Shown: one piece after another, positions 41,567-50,056 of the stretch | Numbering within the stretch: the first letter of the stretch is position 1 | Layout: every line of letters starts with the position of its first letter | NCBI GenBank assembly: GCA_049700435.1 | Contig: JBNAVK010000001.1 | Span: 1 to 64,000, forward strand | Length of the DNA: 64,000 bases | From: JAVZLH01 sp049700435 | GTDB lineage: Archaea; Thermoproteota; Bathyarchaeia; Bathyarchaeales; Bathycorpusculaceae | Direction: 5' to 3' | The notes under the pieces: generated by a model | Told to the model about the DNA's origin: nothing | Databases searched by the model: none | The model's input: only the letters and a program-made list of their open reading frames with translations | Program-made: the position numbers and the translations under genes

Positions 41567-42034
41567 TCAGTCGCCTTTTAAGTATTTCTCTAGTTCTGGA
41601 ATCGCTTTAGCATATTCTCTGCTGAGCTCCTCGGTTATTTCTTGTAGAAGCTTTCTTCCTTCGGTTGTTACTTTTCTTCCGCGGGATGGAAGCTTTTCAA
41701 TTAATCCCGCAGCCTCAAGCTGTTGCAGAGCTTTCCTTATTATTGCTCCGCCGGCCTTCACGGCATGATCTGGTCTTACACCAAAATTCTTTCTTCCTCC
41801 GTAGTCGGCTCTTAATCTTTCTAAGCCTATTGGTCCGTGAACATAGATTTTCCGTAGCAGCGAGGCGCATCGTATGTACCACCAGTCTGGGTTTTGGGGT
41901 GGTTTTTGAACGTGGGCGCCTGTTTTAACGAAGCTTGACCATGGCGGTGGGTTTATCTCATCCACGTTTTCCTTTAGATATTGAGCTAATTTTTCGATTA
42001 GCTTTGATGCTGGCACGTTGTAGACTGTTGTCAA
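41567..42034 (-). CDS. rps19e: 30S ribosomal protein eS19
   Basis: A 155-residue archaeal/eukaryotic small-subunit protein. Motifs: TVYNVPASKLIEKLA, PPPWSSFVKTGAHVQKPPQN, DWWYIRCASLLRKIYVHGPI, YGGRKNFGVRPDHAVKAGG. First gene of the eS19-PDCD5-L39e-L31e-aIF6-L20e-pfdA-ftsY operon. Confidence 0.97.
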   Translation of the reverse strand: MTTVYNVPASKLIEKLAQYLKENVDEINPPPWSSFVKTGAHVQKPPQNPDWWYIRCASLLRKIYVHGPIGLERLRADYGGRKNFGVRPDHAVKAGGAIIRKALQQLEAAGLIEKLPSRGRKVTTEGRKLLQEITEELSREYAKAIPELEKYLKGD

Positions 42035-42204
42035 TTTTCTTTATCCTCTTGTTCCTTCAGTAAGCGTGTTAAGTATGAAATTTAAAAGTTGTGGTAAAAT
42101 TTCGTTTTACTCTTTTGGATTTTGATTTAAAGCGAACAACAAGGTGGAAGTGGCAAGCGTGGAAGGCAAAAGATTTTGAGGAAAAGGCGAGGCTTTTCGA
42201 CGCA

Positions 42205-43713
42205 TTACAATATTGGTGTGAGCCTAACTCGGCAACCTCTGGAAGCACCCGGCTCCACAACATAAATGCTGGTTATAGGCTTCTTTCCGTAAAATATTAT
42301 TGCCCCGTTTTTCTCCTCTATCTTAAAATGTAAATTTAGAACGTCAGCTAAAACTTTCGTTATTTCAGGAAAACTGGGCACCGCTACGTAAATCATCAAG
42401 TCCTTTCCTCCTTTATTCGCAATCACTGACCGCCCAATGGCAGATGGCATAAGTTCAGCTCTGACATACCATACCAAGGATACAAGATTATCAGTACTCA
42501 AAATGTGAAATATGTTTTTGCCGAGCTTATTTGCCAGACCCATAGAGACTTCCATATAATGATTGAAATTTTTTACAGGGTCTGATGCTTCTACTACGGG
42601 ATCTGTCCAAATTACTACATATGGTTTGCTGGAGTCAATAAACGGGTTGGGAAAAGTTATTATTCGAGAACATTCATCAAAACTTTCTTCTCCCGTAAAA
42701 CGAGTGACTTGCTTTCTTATGTCTTCGGGGCCGCATCCAATTGGTGGAACAACGATGAGTCCTCTATTCCTCATTATGAAGCTTGCCGCTGTAGGAATAA
42801 GAACCGCGAATAACGCGTCAAGTGGAACGTTTTCGCCCAACTCATATAAAACCGAAGCGCCCCTAGGATAACCTTTCCCACCCAAGATTTCATCAAGCTC
42901 CGGAATCCCGCTTGGATAATGAGTTGGAGTACCCCTAGGAGCCTCAAACGTTGGAGGGTTCTCCATTTCTTTTACACTGAAAGGTGGGAATACTTTGAAG
43001 CCTTTGTGCATTGTGCAAAGGAATTTTTGTCTTTCAAGTTTAGTTCCTCGCATTTTTTTTATTTCTATTTCTCTGATGAGCATGTCGTTGTAGTAATCTT
43101 TCTTCAGGACGATGACACCGTCGGCGACAAACTCCTCAATGCTTATACCTAGCCTTTCGCCTCCAGTTGGGACTTCTATGATGAGAAGTGTTGTGCATCC
43201 CAATTGCCTAACAAGCTTACCGAGAATGTTGTGAAGTATGCTTCTCGCCTCAATCGGCTCCTTAAAAGCCTGCGCCATAGCACTAAAAGAGTCAATAACA
43301 AGTCTTTTGGCGTTTGACGCCGCCACTTCCTCAAGAATCATTTCCAAAACAGTTGACAAACCCTTCTCTGTCACAGTAGTGAAGTCCAAAACTTTCAATT
43401 TTCCACGGACATCTTCGATGTCAAACCCAAAAACCTTAGATATATTATGAAAAATAGTCTCTTCGCTCTCCGCAAAAGAAACATAAATCCCGTTCTCCCC
43501 GTAATCCTTCACTCCACGATAAAGAAACTGCATACCAAAAATAGTCTTACCCGTACCCGGATTTCCAGCCAAAAGAACAAGGCTTCCTTTAGGAAACCCC
43601 CCTTCAATTAGCTGGTCCAAGCCGTCTATGCCTGTGGGGACGCGCTCATCCACCACAGAACTTACGGTGAATTTAGTTTCAATTACTTCTGTTTCTGCAT
43701 GTCCGTTTGTCAT
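42205..43713 (-). CDS. KaiC/RadA-like ATPase with a degenerate second domain
   Basis: A 502-residue archaeal KaiC-like protein from ATG 43713 (the frame opens nine residues earlier). Domain 1 has a complete P-loop GNPGTGKT, the FAESEET catalytic-glutamate pair and RLVIDSFSAMA Walker B. Domain 2 repeats the leader PSGIPELDEILGG, then has YELGENVPLDALF where the P-loop should be, so it cannot bind ATP in the usual way. Archaeal relatives are signalling or scaffolding ATPases, not clocks as far as known. No kinase partner is adjacent. Confidence 0.87.
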   Translation of the reverse strand: MTNGHAETEVIETKFTVSSVVDERVPTGIDGLDQLIEGGFPKGSLVLLAGNPGTGKTIFGMQFLYRGVKDYGENGIYVSFAESEETIFHNISKVFGFDIEDVRGKLKVLDFTTVTEKGLSTVLEMILEEVAASNAKRLVIDSFSAMAQAFKEPIEARSILHNILGKLVRQLGCTTLLIIEVPTGGERLGISIEEFVADGVIVLKKDYYNDMLIREIEIKKMRGTKLERQKFLCTMHKGFKVFPPFSVKEMENPPTFEAPRGTPTHYPSGIPELDEILGGKGYPRGASVLYELGENVPLDALFAVLIPTAASFIMRNRGLIVVPPIGCGPEDIRKQVTRFTGEESFDECSRIITFPNPFIDSSKPYVVIWTDPVVEASDPVKNFNHYMEVSMGLANKLGKNIFHILSTDNLVSLVWYVRAELMPSAIGRSVIANKGGKDLMIYVAVPSFPEITKVLADVLNLHFKIEEKNGAIIFYGKKPITSIYVVEPGASRGCRVRLTPIL

Positions 43714-43816
43714 GTAGCAACGCCAACTTTTCCTTTGCATCCTTTTTATTTAAGACTATTGAATTTTTTCTACATATTTTCCCTCCATCTTTTAAACGCA
43801 CTTAACTTAGCAATAG

Positions 43817-43826
43817 TTTATATATC
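43817..43826 (+). promoter_or_regulatory. TATA box for the TIGR04076-type gene
   Basis: AGTTTATATATCCC holds a strong archaeal TATA box about 75 bases before ATG 43897, predicting a 5' leader of about 45 bases that ends in a GAGGTG ribosome site. Confidence 0.45.
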
Positions 43827-43896
43827 CCAGCCACCAGTTGTTGATTGCCAACATTTTAATATCCTAAAACACGCATATTTTCAACGAGGTGCCAAA

Positions 43897-44166
43897 ATGC
43901 CATACAAAGTTATTTTAACCGTGAAAGAATCCCGAGGAAACTGCCCCTACTACAAGGTTGGAGACAAAATAACATTTGAGGAACCAGAAATCATCAAAGA
44001 GGAAAGTGACAGGCTATGCCTCTACGCGCTTATGGCTATGGCTCCATACCTCACAGCCTTATGCAGAGACACTCCAGCACAAGACTGGATAAACTACAAG
44101 GAAACCATACAATGTCCAGACTCAGATAGACCAGTTATTTTCAAAGTGGAAAGAAAACCTATTTAA
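43897..44166 (+). CDS. Small cysteine-containing protein of the TIGR04076 type
   Basis: An 89-residue protein with VKESRGNCPYYKVGDKITF, a central LCLYALMAMAPYLTALCRD, and IQCPDSDRPVIFKVER at the end. The CP-Y-x-GD start and three further cysteines recall the TIGR04076 family, which has no firm function and may bind metal. ATG 43897 has GAGGTG eight bases upstream and a strong TATA box; the longer upstream frame has no ribosome site, so I reject it. Confidence 0.75.
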   Translation: MPYKVILTVKESRGNCPYYKVGDKITFEEPEIIKEESDRLCLYALMAMAPYLTALCRDTPAQDWINYKETIQCPDSDRPVIFKVERKPI

Positions 44167-44192
44167 ACCAAAATTAGCCCAGAACTTTTTCT

Positions 44193-44492
44193 TTATTTGG
44201 GCGGTTTAAAGCGTTTTTCCCGACGTTTGTAAAGGACAAGCGTGTGTCCCCTAATTTCTACAAGGGTTGCTCCAGTTTGGTCAGCAATTGACGAGGCAAT
44301 CGCATTAGCCTTGTTTTCATCAAGTGCACTTTTCAAAATTTTGACTTTAACCATTTCCCTCTGTTCTAGCTGCTTTTCAATTTCCGTAATTAAATCCTTT
44401 GAAACCCCGCTTTTTCCAACCCATACAGTTGGCTTTTCCTGGGTCATTTCTCTTTTGATGCGGCGTTTCATGCCCGCCGTCAGTTTACTCAT
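44193..44492 (-). CDS. YhbY-like CRM-domain RNA-binding protein
   Basis: A 99-residue single CRM domain protein. It has the family core VWVGKSGVSKDLITEIEKQL and the helix KANAIASSIADQTGA, then IRGHTLVLYKRR with the GxxG-like loop. CRM proteins bind ribosome assembly intermediates or introns. It overlaps the RNase P subunit gene by four bases, so both belong to one RNA-processing operon. Confidence 0.92.
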   Translation of the reverse strand: MSKLTAGMKRRIKREMTQEKPTVWVGKSGVSKDLITEIEKQLEQREMVKVKILKSALDENKANAIASSIADQTGATLVEIRGHTLVLYKRREKRFKPPK

Positions 44493-44812
44493 GTCCTAGT
44501 TTTCTCCTTAACATCCTTCAACGGTATCCGCATATGTTTCCCACAGTTAAAGCACGTAACCACAACATGCGGCTCCCTTTTCTGCTTTACCCGCACACGA
44601 CAATTAACGCCGGGCAAAATAAAGCTTTTACAATGTCTACAAACTTGTCGCCTATACTCTTTGGGCAAGCGAACCCTTGCAGCCATCGCTATCCTTCGGG
44701 CTACGTCAACGTAACGCTGAGCCAAAACAGGGTCTTCCGAATAAATCTCGTTGGCTAAACTGAAAAGCGTACGAATACGACTTAAAGCAATTCGCCTAGT
44801 ATCGTCATCCAT
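44489..44812 (-). CDS. rnp4: RNase P protein component 4 (Rpp21/Rpr2)
   Basis: A zinc protein subunit of archaeal RNase P that matures tRNA 5' ends. N-terminal helices (ALSRIRTLFSLANEIY, AQRYVDVARRIAMAARVRLP) precede the zinc site CRHC-x10-C with TCFNCGK further on. 107 residues is normal. It precedes the CRM-domain gene on the minus strand. Confidence 0.93.
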   Translation of the reverse strand: MDDDTRRIALSRIRTLFSLANEIYSEDPVLAQRYVDVARRIAMAARVRLPKEYRRQVCRHCKSFILPGVNCRVRVKQKREPHVVVTCFNCGKHMRIPLKDVKEKTRT

Positions 44813-44836
44813 GCTTGGGTCCGCCGAAACTTAGTA

Positions 44837-45256
44837 TTACTCTGCTGCATTACCAAAATTAGCTTTTTCGGAAGCTTTCCCACGAACCTTTTGAATGAGC
44901 AATGAGGTAAGATATCTCGCTGGTGAAAAGATTGGAGAAATAACATCTAAATCCCTTCTCCCCAGTTCCTTAACGATGAACTCTTTAATGTCCTCGTGCA
45001 AAACATACCTCTGCTTTCCACCTTTACCTTTAATTAGAATTTTTGTCTGCTTGAAGACCTCACCATCGGCACAATCTAGAAAAATGTACAAAGTGTTTTC
45101 GGAGGTGAAAAGAAATCTTAAGGCCAAAGGAGGCTTTGAAAGGGGAGCCCGCTGCAAAAAGTACACAACACTTCTAGGGCGCAGAGTAACTGCAAGCTTT
45201 TTAAAATCATCCCAAGTTTTTATGCAAACGACTCTTCCTAAAGCTTCAATCGCCAC
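44837..45256 (-). CDS. Conserved-looking hypothetical protein in the RNase P operon
   Basis: I do not recognise this 139-residue protein. It begins MAIEALGRVVCIKTWDDFKK, continues with a beta-rich core (SVVYFLQRAPLSKPP, TLYIFLDCADGEVF) and has YVLHEDIKEFIVKELGRRDL toward the C-terminus. It starts 31 bases from the tRNA-Gly gene and runs into the RNase P and CRM-domain genes with small gaps, so a role in RNA metabolism is plausible but unproven. Confidence 0.7.
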   Translation of the reverse strand: MAIEALGRVVCIKTWDDFKKLAVTLRPRSVVYFLQRAPLSKPPLALRFLFTSENTLYIFLDCADGEVFKQTKILIKGKGGKQRYVLHEDIKEFIVKELGRRDLDVISPIFSPARYLTSLLIQKVRGKASEKANFGNAAE

Positions 45257-45286
45257 TCACCTGCTACGATTATCTCCTTGAAAGAG

Positions 45287-45360
45287 TGCGGCCGCCGGGA
45301 TTTGAACCCGGGTCGCCGGCTTGGGAGGCCGAAGTCCTAACCAAGCTAGACTACGGCCGC
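45287..45360 (-). tRNA. tRNA-Gly (anticodon CCC)
   Basis: On the minus strand the gene folds as a full cloverleaf. The acceptor stem GCGGCCG pairs with CGGCCGC. The D arm starts GTCTAGC and closes with GGAC. The anticodon stem-loop is TCGGC-CTCCCAA-GCCGG with anticodon CCC, reading GGG. The T arm is CCGGG-TTCAAAT-CCCGG. The 3' CCA is not encoded. No intron is seen. Confidence 0.95.
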
Positions 45361-45409
45361 AGTCTCACGCTAAAATTATTATTTTTGGTGTTGTAAATGT
45401 TTTTGTTGG

Positions 45410-46822
45410 TTATCTCTTGGTTTGGAGATATTTGAAGCGTTGAACTAGGGCTGAAAGGGCTTTCGCGGCTCTTTCTGGTGTTGGGTAGACTGGCAAACCG
45501 CTTTTTGTCCAAGGGCTTATGTCTAAATCTCTTGTTGGATGCGGCGTCACAAGCACCATTGGTTTTTTAACTTTTTCCATAGTTTTAAGCATAGTCTCGC
45601 GGTATTCTTCGGCGAAAATTTCCCGTGTTACAACCGCGAACGGGTCATATTCCAATATCATGAACGCGTCAACCGTCCTAGACATCACATCAATAATCTG
45701 CGGGTGAACCTTTGACGCTTGTCCAAAGGGGAGCCAAACCAAATCCACAGGGTTAGAAAACCCAGAGAATGGAGGAATCAAACCCCTCAAAATCTCTTTA
45801 ATCTCCAATACAGCTTCGTCTGGCAGTTTCTCTACTTTCAGACCGAGCATTTCGCAAGCGTCCGAAGCTGCGACCCCAGCTCCTCCAGCTCCAACTATTA
45901 TGCCAACCCTGTTTCCACTTGGCAGGTAAGGGCATTTAAAAGCCATTGTTAAATCAATCAACTCCTCAATTCCATGAGCAGATATTATTCCCGACTGTTT
46001 GAAGACTGCCTCGTGAATTGCATAATTTCCCGCCAACGAGCCAGTATGAGAAAAAGCGGCTCTCGCCGCGGCTTCTGTTTTTCCAGCCTTCCAGACAATA
46101 ATCGGCTTGTTTTTAGCCGCTTCCTTTGCAACTTCCATGAAAGTTCTTCCATCTTTTACTCCTTCAATGTAGGCGGAAATTATGTTTGTCTTGGAGTCTG
46201 AGCCTAAATATTTGAGAACGTCGGTAAATGTTAGGTCGGACTGGTTTCCGATGCTTAAAACTTTGCTGAAGCGGAGCCCACGTTCATAACCAACAATTAT
46301 AATGTGCTCGCTTACCCAGCCGCTTTGGGAAACAGCCGCAACATCCCCGCTTTCCTCAGTCAACCCATCAACATAAGGAAGAATGGTGTTAAGCCCCACC
46401 TCTGGACAGTACAAGCCCATGCAGTTTGGACCAATAATGCGTGTTCCCCTTCTCCTCGCAGTTTTCACCATCTCCGCCTCTATCCTTTTTCCATCATCGC
46501 CTAGTTCTCCAAAACCCGCAGCATGAATAACGACAAACTTAACGCCCTTTTTTGAGCATTCCTCAACAGCTTTCGGCGTTACATGAGCAGGTATTGTAAT
46601 TATAGCTAGGTCTATTTCTTCAGGGATGTCTAACACGCTTGGATAAGCTTTGAAGCCTCGGATTTCCCCTCCCTTTGGGTTAACCAAGAAAAGCTTGCTT
46701 TTCAAATGGCATTCGATGAAACTGTTTAAGAACAGTCCTCCAGATTTGAGTTTGTCCTCTGATGCGCCAATCAACGCTACCGTCCTCGGGTTAAACATTA
46801 AATCCAGCGAGGTCGAGTTCAT
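45410..46822 (-). CDS. ADP-forming acyl-CoA synthetase alpha subunit (CoA-binding and ligase domains)
   Basis: Couples acyl-CoA cleavage to ATP formation, or the reverse, in archaea. The CoA-binding Rossmann domain (residues 1-130) shows VALIGAS and IIGPNCMG. The phosphohistidine is H259 in FSHTGSLAG, followed by the second ligase domain. The ATP-grasp beta subunit is missing from this protein and from the window, so it must come from elsewhere or be absent. It heads the acyl-CoA gene block on the minus strand, with a MaoC-like gene upstream. Confidence 0.9.
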   Translation of the reverse strand: MNSTSLDLMFNPRTVALIGASEDKLKSGGLFLNSFIECHLKSKLFLVNPKGGEIRGFKAYPSVLDIPEEIDLAIITIPAHVTPKAVEECSKKGVKFVVIHAAGFGELGDDGKRIEAEMVKTARRRGTRIIGPNCMGLYCPEVGLNTILPYVDGLTEESGDVAAVSQSGWVSEHIIIVGYERGLRFSKVLSIGNQSDLTFTDVLKYLGSDSKTNIISAYIEGVKDGRTFMEVAKEAAKNKPIIVWKAGKTEAAARAAFSHTGSLAGNYAIHEAVFKQSGIISAHGIEELIDLTMAFKCPYLPSGNRVGIIVGAGGAGVAASDACEMLGLKVEKLPDEAVLEIKEILRGLIPPFSGFSNPVDLVWLPFGQASKVHPQIIDVMSRTVDAFMILEYDPFAVVTREIFAEEYRETMLKTMEKVKKPMVLVTPHPTRDLDISPWTKSGLPVYPTPERAAKALSALVQRFKYLQTKR

Positions 46823-46887
46823 GTGTTTTCACATCCGTGATGTTACTGACAGCAAACAGTCGACGGTGAAAAATGTGTAATGAAGTT

Positions 46888-47373
46888 TTATTGTCCTTTT
46901 GTTCGCATGCTCACCATTAAGGCTGTTTCGTATGTTGCCACAACTTCGTCTCTCTGATTCTTCACAGCGTTCCTAAACTTCAATATCCCAGCGCCGGGTC
47001 TGCTTTTACTTGGTCTCGCTTCAATAATTTCCGACTCAACCCTTATGGTGTCACCTATAAAAACTGGAGCGATAAACCTAACATTGTCCAACCCAAGAAA
47101 AGCCAACACTTCCATTGAGGAACGCTCCCTAGTCCGCAGCGCCAGCCCAGATGCTACACTCAAAGTCAGCATTCCATGAGCTATTCTCTGGCCGAATGGG
47201 CTATTCTTCATATACTCAGCGTTTGTATGCAGTTCAGTCCAGTCTCCAGAAATGCCAGCAAACATCACCACATCAGCCTCGGTAATTGTTCTGCCCGGAG
47301 AAACAGCCTTCTCGCCTACCCTAAAACCTTCAAGACAGCCTTCTTTTCCGCTCATTGCCAATAACCACCTCAA
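46888..47373 (-). CDS. MaoC-like (R)-specific enoyl-CoA hydratase
   Basis: A hotdog-fold hydratase with the conserved dyad in MFAGISGDWTELHTN (aspartate and histidine) and FGQRIAHGML. It hydrates enoyl-CoA to (R)-3-hydroxyacyl-CoA or works on related thioesters. 161 residues; ATG at 47355 may be the start. It is upstream of the synthetase alpha subunit and divergent from the 4-hydroxybutyryl-CoA dehydratase gene. Confidence 0.88.
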   Translation of the reverse strand: MRWLLAMSGKEGCLEGFRVGEKAVSPGRTITEADVVMFAGISGDWTELHTNAEYMKNSPFGQRIAHGMLTLSVASGLALRTRERSSMEVLAFLGLDNVRFIAPVFIGDTIRVESEIIEARPSKSRPGAGILKFRNAVKNQRDEVVATYETALMVSMRTKGQ

Positions 47374-47529
47374 TAGCTTTTAGAAACTATTCAATAATCC
47401 AGCCGCATAATAGCATTTTGTTTCGCTTTGCACGGCACTGACGTAGAATGATGCCTTTTTGAAAATTAAAAGTTAAGCTTTAAAAACGCGGCTATACATA
47501 CATACGGACACTAAACGGAGGTTTGAAAT

Positions 47530-49005
47530 ATGGCAATAAAAACTAAGGAAGACTACATTGAGAGACTTAAAAAAATGAAGAAAAATGTGTATATCGGTGG
47601 CGAAAAAGTAGATAGACTGGATAGGAGGCTTCAACCTGGAATAAATGTTATCTGCACGACCTTTGATATGGCTAATAACCCAGAGTTTGCTGATGTCTGC
47701 ACGGCTACATCTCACATCACTGGAGAAAAAATTAATCGTTTCTGCCATATTCACCAAAGCAAGGAGGACCTCCTAAAGAAGCAGGAAATGACTCGTCTAC
47801 TTTGTCAACGTACCGGAGGCTGTATTCAACGTTGTATGGGAATAGACGCGATGAACGCCCTCTCAGTTGCCACAAAACTCATAGACATGCAATACAACAC
47901 AAACTACTACAACCGTTTTATTGATTACCTAAAATTTTTCCAAGAGAACGACATAGTTGCAAACTGCGCCCAAACAGATGTTAAAGGAGACAGAATAAAG
48001 AGACCTCATGAACAGAAGGATCCCGACCTTTATCTGCGGGTTGTTGAGAAACGGGATGACGGCATCATTGTCCGGGGAGCTAAAGCGCATAATACCATTG
48101 CGCCTTACGCGGATGAGATTATAGTTGTTCCGACACGCACTCTAACTAAGGAGGAAGGAGACTGGGCTGTTGCCTTTGCAATCCCAGCTGATACTGACGG
48201 AGTTAAGCTTGTTGTTCGTCCAGCATATCAGCGCAAAAGGGTAAAGCTAAACGCCCCCATTGTTGAGTATGGAGATGCAGAATCGCTTACAATATTTGAC
48301 GATGTGTTCGTGCCATGGGAAAGAGTCTTCATGTGCGGCGAATGGGAATATGCAAGAGCACTAGCATTACTTTTCGCCCTCTACCATAGACACAGTTATA
48401 CTGGTTGTAAACCAGCGGTAACCGATGTGCTTTGTGGCACCGCCGCCTTGGTCGCAGAATGCAACAACATCGAAAGAGAAAGCCATGTACGCGACAAACT
48501 ATCCAAGTACATCGGCATATCCGAACTTGTATACGCCGCTGGAATAGCCAGCGCACACCACGCTATTAAATCCCCGTCTGGAACTTACATTCCTGACCCC
48601 GTATATACAAATGCAGGAAGAAGATTAGCAGGAGAAAACATATACCATGAATACGAAATCTTGGCAGATCTGGCTGGAGGTCTTGCATGCACACTTCCCT
48701 TTGAAGAAGACTTCTACAACGAAGAGACGGGACCTCTCCTCAATAAATACATAATGCGCAATCCAAATCTCTCGCCTGAATATGTGCATAGAGCATTCAG
48801 ATTAGCTGAAAACGTTTTAGCTTCGGATCTCACGGGAGTTAATCAAGTGGCCGGTGTCCATGGTGGCGGATCGCCAATTATGGAAACAATTATGATGATG
48901 GGAACCTACAACATAGAGAAAGTTAAGGATATAGCTAGGTATCTTGCCGGAATAAAAAAGGAGTTGCCGAGGATAAAACGGGAGGATTTAGTGAAGTTCC
49001 TCTGA
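47530..49005 (+). CDS. abfD: 4-hydroxybutyryl-CoA dehydratase / vinylacetyl-CoA isomerase
   Basis: A 491-residue FAD and 4Fe-4S enzyme that converts 4-hydroxybutyryl-CoA to crotonyl-CoA by a radical mechanism. Cluster ligands match the clostridial enzyme in order and spacing: C98 and C102 (GGCIQRC), H286 and C293 (HRHSYTGC), with Y290 between them. The VPWERVF and NQVAGVHGGGSP segments are also family hallmarks. It has a GGAGG ribosome site six to ten bases before ATG 47530. Related 4-hydroxyphenylacetate hydroxylases lack this iron-sulfur set, so the call is firm. Confidence 0.93.
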   Translation: MAIKTKEDYIERLKKMKKNVYIGGEKVDRLDRRLQPGINVICTTFDMANNPEFADVCTATSHITGEKINRFCHIHQSKEDLLKKQEMTRLLCQRTGGCIQRCMGIDAMNALSVATKLIDMQYNTNYYNRFIDYLKFFQENDIVANCAQTDVKGDRIKRPHEQKDPDLYLRVVEKRDDGIIVRGAKAHNTIAPYADEIIVVPTRTLTKEEGDWAVAFAIPADTDGVKLVVRPAYQRKRVKLNAPIVEYGDAESLTIFDDVFVPWERVFMCGEWEYARALALLFALYHRHSYTGCKPAVTDVLCGTAALVAECNNIERESHVRDKLSKYIGISELVYAAGIASAHHAIKSPSGTYIPDPVYTNAGRRLAGENIYHEYEILADLAGGLACTLPFEEDFYNEETGPLLNKYIMRNPNLSPEYVHRAFRLAENVLASDLTGVNQVAGVHGGGSPIMETIMMMGTYNIEKVKDIARYLAGIKKELPRIKREDLVKFL

Positions 49006-49007
49006 TG

Positions 49008-49066
49008 CCGCCTTTTTTCCCTAATTTTATTATTTTAGAATATGTCTTTTAATATTATAATTGCGT
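49008..49066 (+). terminator. T-rich termination region after abfD
   Basis: GCCTTTTTTCCC followed by further T runs lies just downstream of the abfD stop and before the next ribosome-binding site. This fits archaeal U-tract termination, although read-through into the next genes is possible. Confidence 0.35.
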
Positions 49067-49144
49067 TGAAGAATAGGCACAATTAGTGTAGAAACTTTTT
49101 TATTTCTAAAGTAATTGATACCCAAAAACGTAGAGGTGTCGGAT

Positions 49145-50035
49145 TTGTTGGAAAACATAAGGCATGTTGCTGTTATAGGTGCTGGAAGAATGGGAAGCCA
49201 AATAGCGCAACTGCTTTCGCGAGTAGGCAAATACTCCGTAACTATCGTCGATGTAAGCGATGAGCTAGTCAACAACGGATTGAAGTCCATAGAAGCTGAT
49301 TTGAAACGATTTTTCGTTGACAAAGGCAAAATGACCGAGAATGAAATGAGAGAGATTATTGCTCGAATTAAGGGCACAACAAGCATCGCCGAAGCGGCTA
49401 AAAACGCTGATTTCGTGATAGAGGCTGCTATTGAAAACTTAGAAATAAAGAAGAAAATTTTTGCAGAACTTGACAAAAACGCTCCGCCAAACACGATTTT
49501 AGCTTCAAACACGTCGGGTTTGAGCATAACTGAAATGGCTTCTGCGACGAAAAGACCTGAAAAAGTTGCTGGTATGCACTTCTTTAATCCGGTGGCTGTA
49601 ATGAAATTAGTGGAAGCTGTGAAAGGTGCATTCACCTCAGATGAAACAATAAACACTGTCTGCGAACTCGCCAAGAAACTCGGCAAAGAACCAGTTATCT
49701 GCAAAGACGTCAGCTACGGTTTCCTAGCTAATAGAGCATACGGCGGACTGATGAGAGAAGCCATTGAAATGGTATGGGAACGTGTAGCCTCACCAGAAGA
49801 CATCGACAAGGCTTTGAAACTTGGATACAACCTTCCTATGGGTCCGTTAGAGCTTGGCGACATGACAGGTTCATGGGGGCTCATGGCATCATCAGAACAA
49901 GATAGAATTAAAGAAATGGGTCCAGAGAAAGGAAGCTTGCATCCGCTTGTCAGGTGGATGGTGCGAGCTGGCTATACTGGTGGAACGGGAAAGAAGGGAA
50001 TATACGCCTTCTGGAAGGAAGTTTTGTCAAAGTGA
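49145..50035 (+). CDS. 3-hydroxyacyl-CoA dehydrogenase (3-hydroxybutyryl-CoA type)
   Basis: Oxidises (S)-3-hydroxybutyryl-CoA to acetoacetyl-CoA with NAD. The Rossmann motif is VIGAGRMGSQIAQLL. ASNTSGLSITEMA and GMHFFNPV carry the active-site serine and histidine (H145 from this start), and YGFLANRAYG follows in the C-terminal domain. I prefer TTG 49145 because AGAGGTG lies seven bases upstream; the frame also extends to 49115. 296 residues. It is the first of two genes with the crotonase. Confidence 0.94.
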   Translation: MLENIRHVAVIGAGRMGSQIAQLLSRVGKYSVTIVDVSDELVNNGLKSIEADLKRFFVDKGKMTENEMREIIARIKGTTSIAEAAKNADFVIEAAIENLEIKKKIFAELDKNAPPNTILASNTSGLSITEMASATKRPEKVAGMHFFNPVAVMKLVEAVKGAFTSDETINTVCELAKKLGKEPVICKDVSYGFLANRAYGGLMREAIEMVWERVASPEDIDKALKLGYNLPMGPLELGDMTGSWGLMASSEQDRIKEMGPEKGSLHPLVRWMVRAGYTGGTGKKGIYAFWKEVLSK

Positions 50036-50056
50036 ACTTTAGAGGAGGAAACAAGT

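Noticed and set aside
42091..42333. 80-residue plus-strand frame between eS19 and the KaiC-like gene, starting at a GTG
   Set aside because: The part outside the KaiC gene (to about 42204) reads a lysine and tryptophan-rich segment I cannot match, there is no ribosome site, and the rest is antisense to the KaiC 3' end. It could be a decayed fragment but the evidence is too thin.
43699..43896. Extended start for the TIGR04076-type gene giving 155 residues
   Set aside because: The extra N-terminus runs through a TATA box and has no ribosome site, while ATG 43897 has GAGGTG just upstream.
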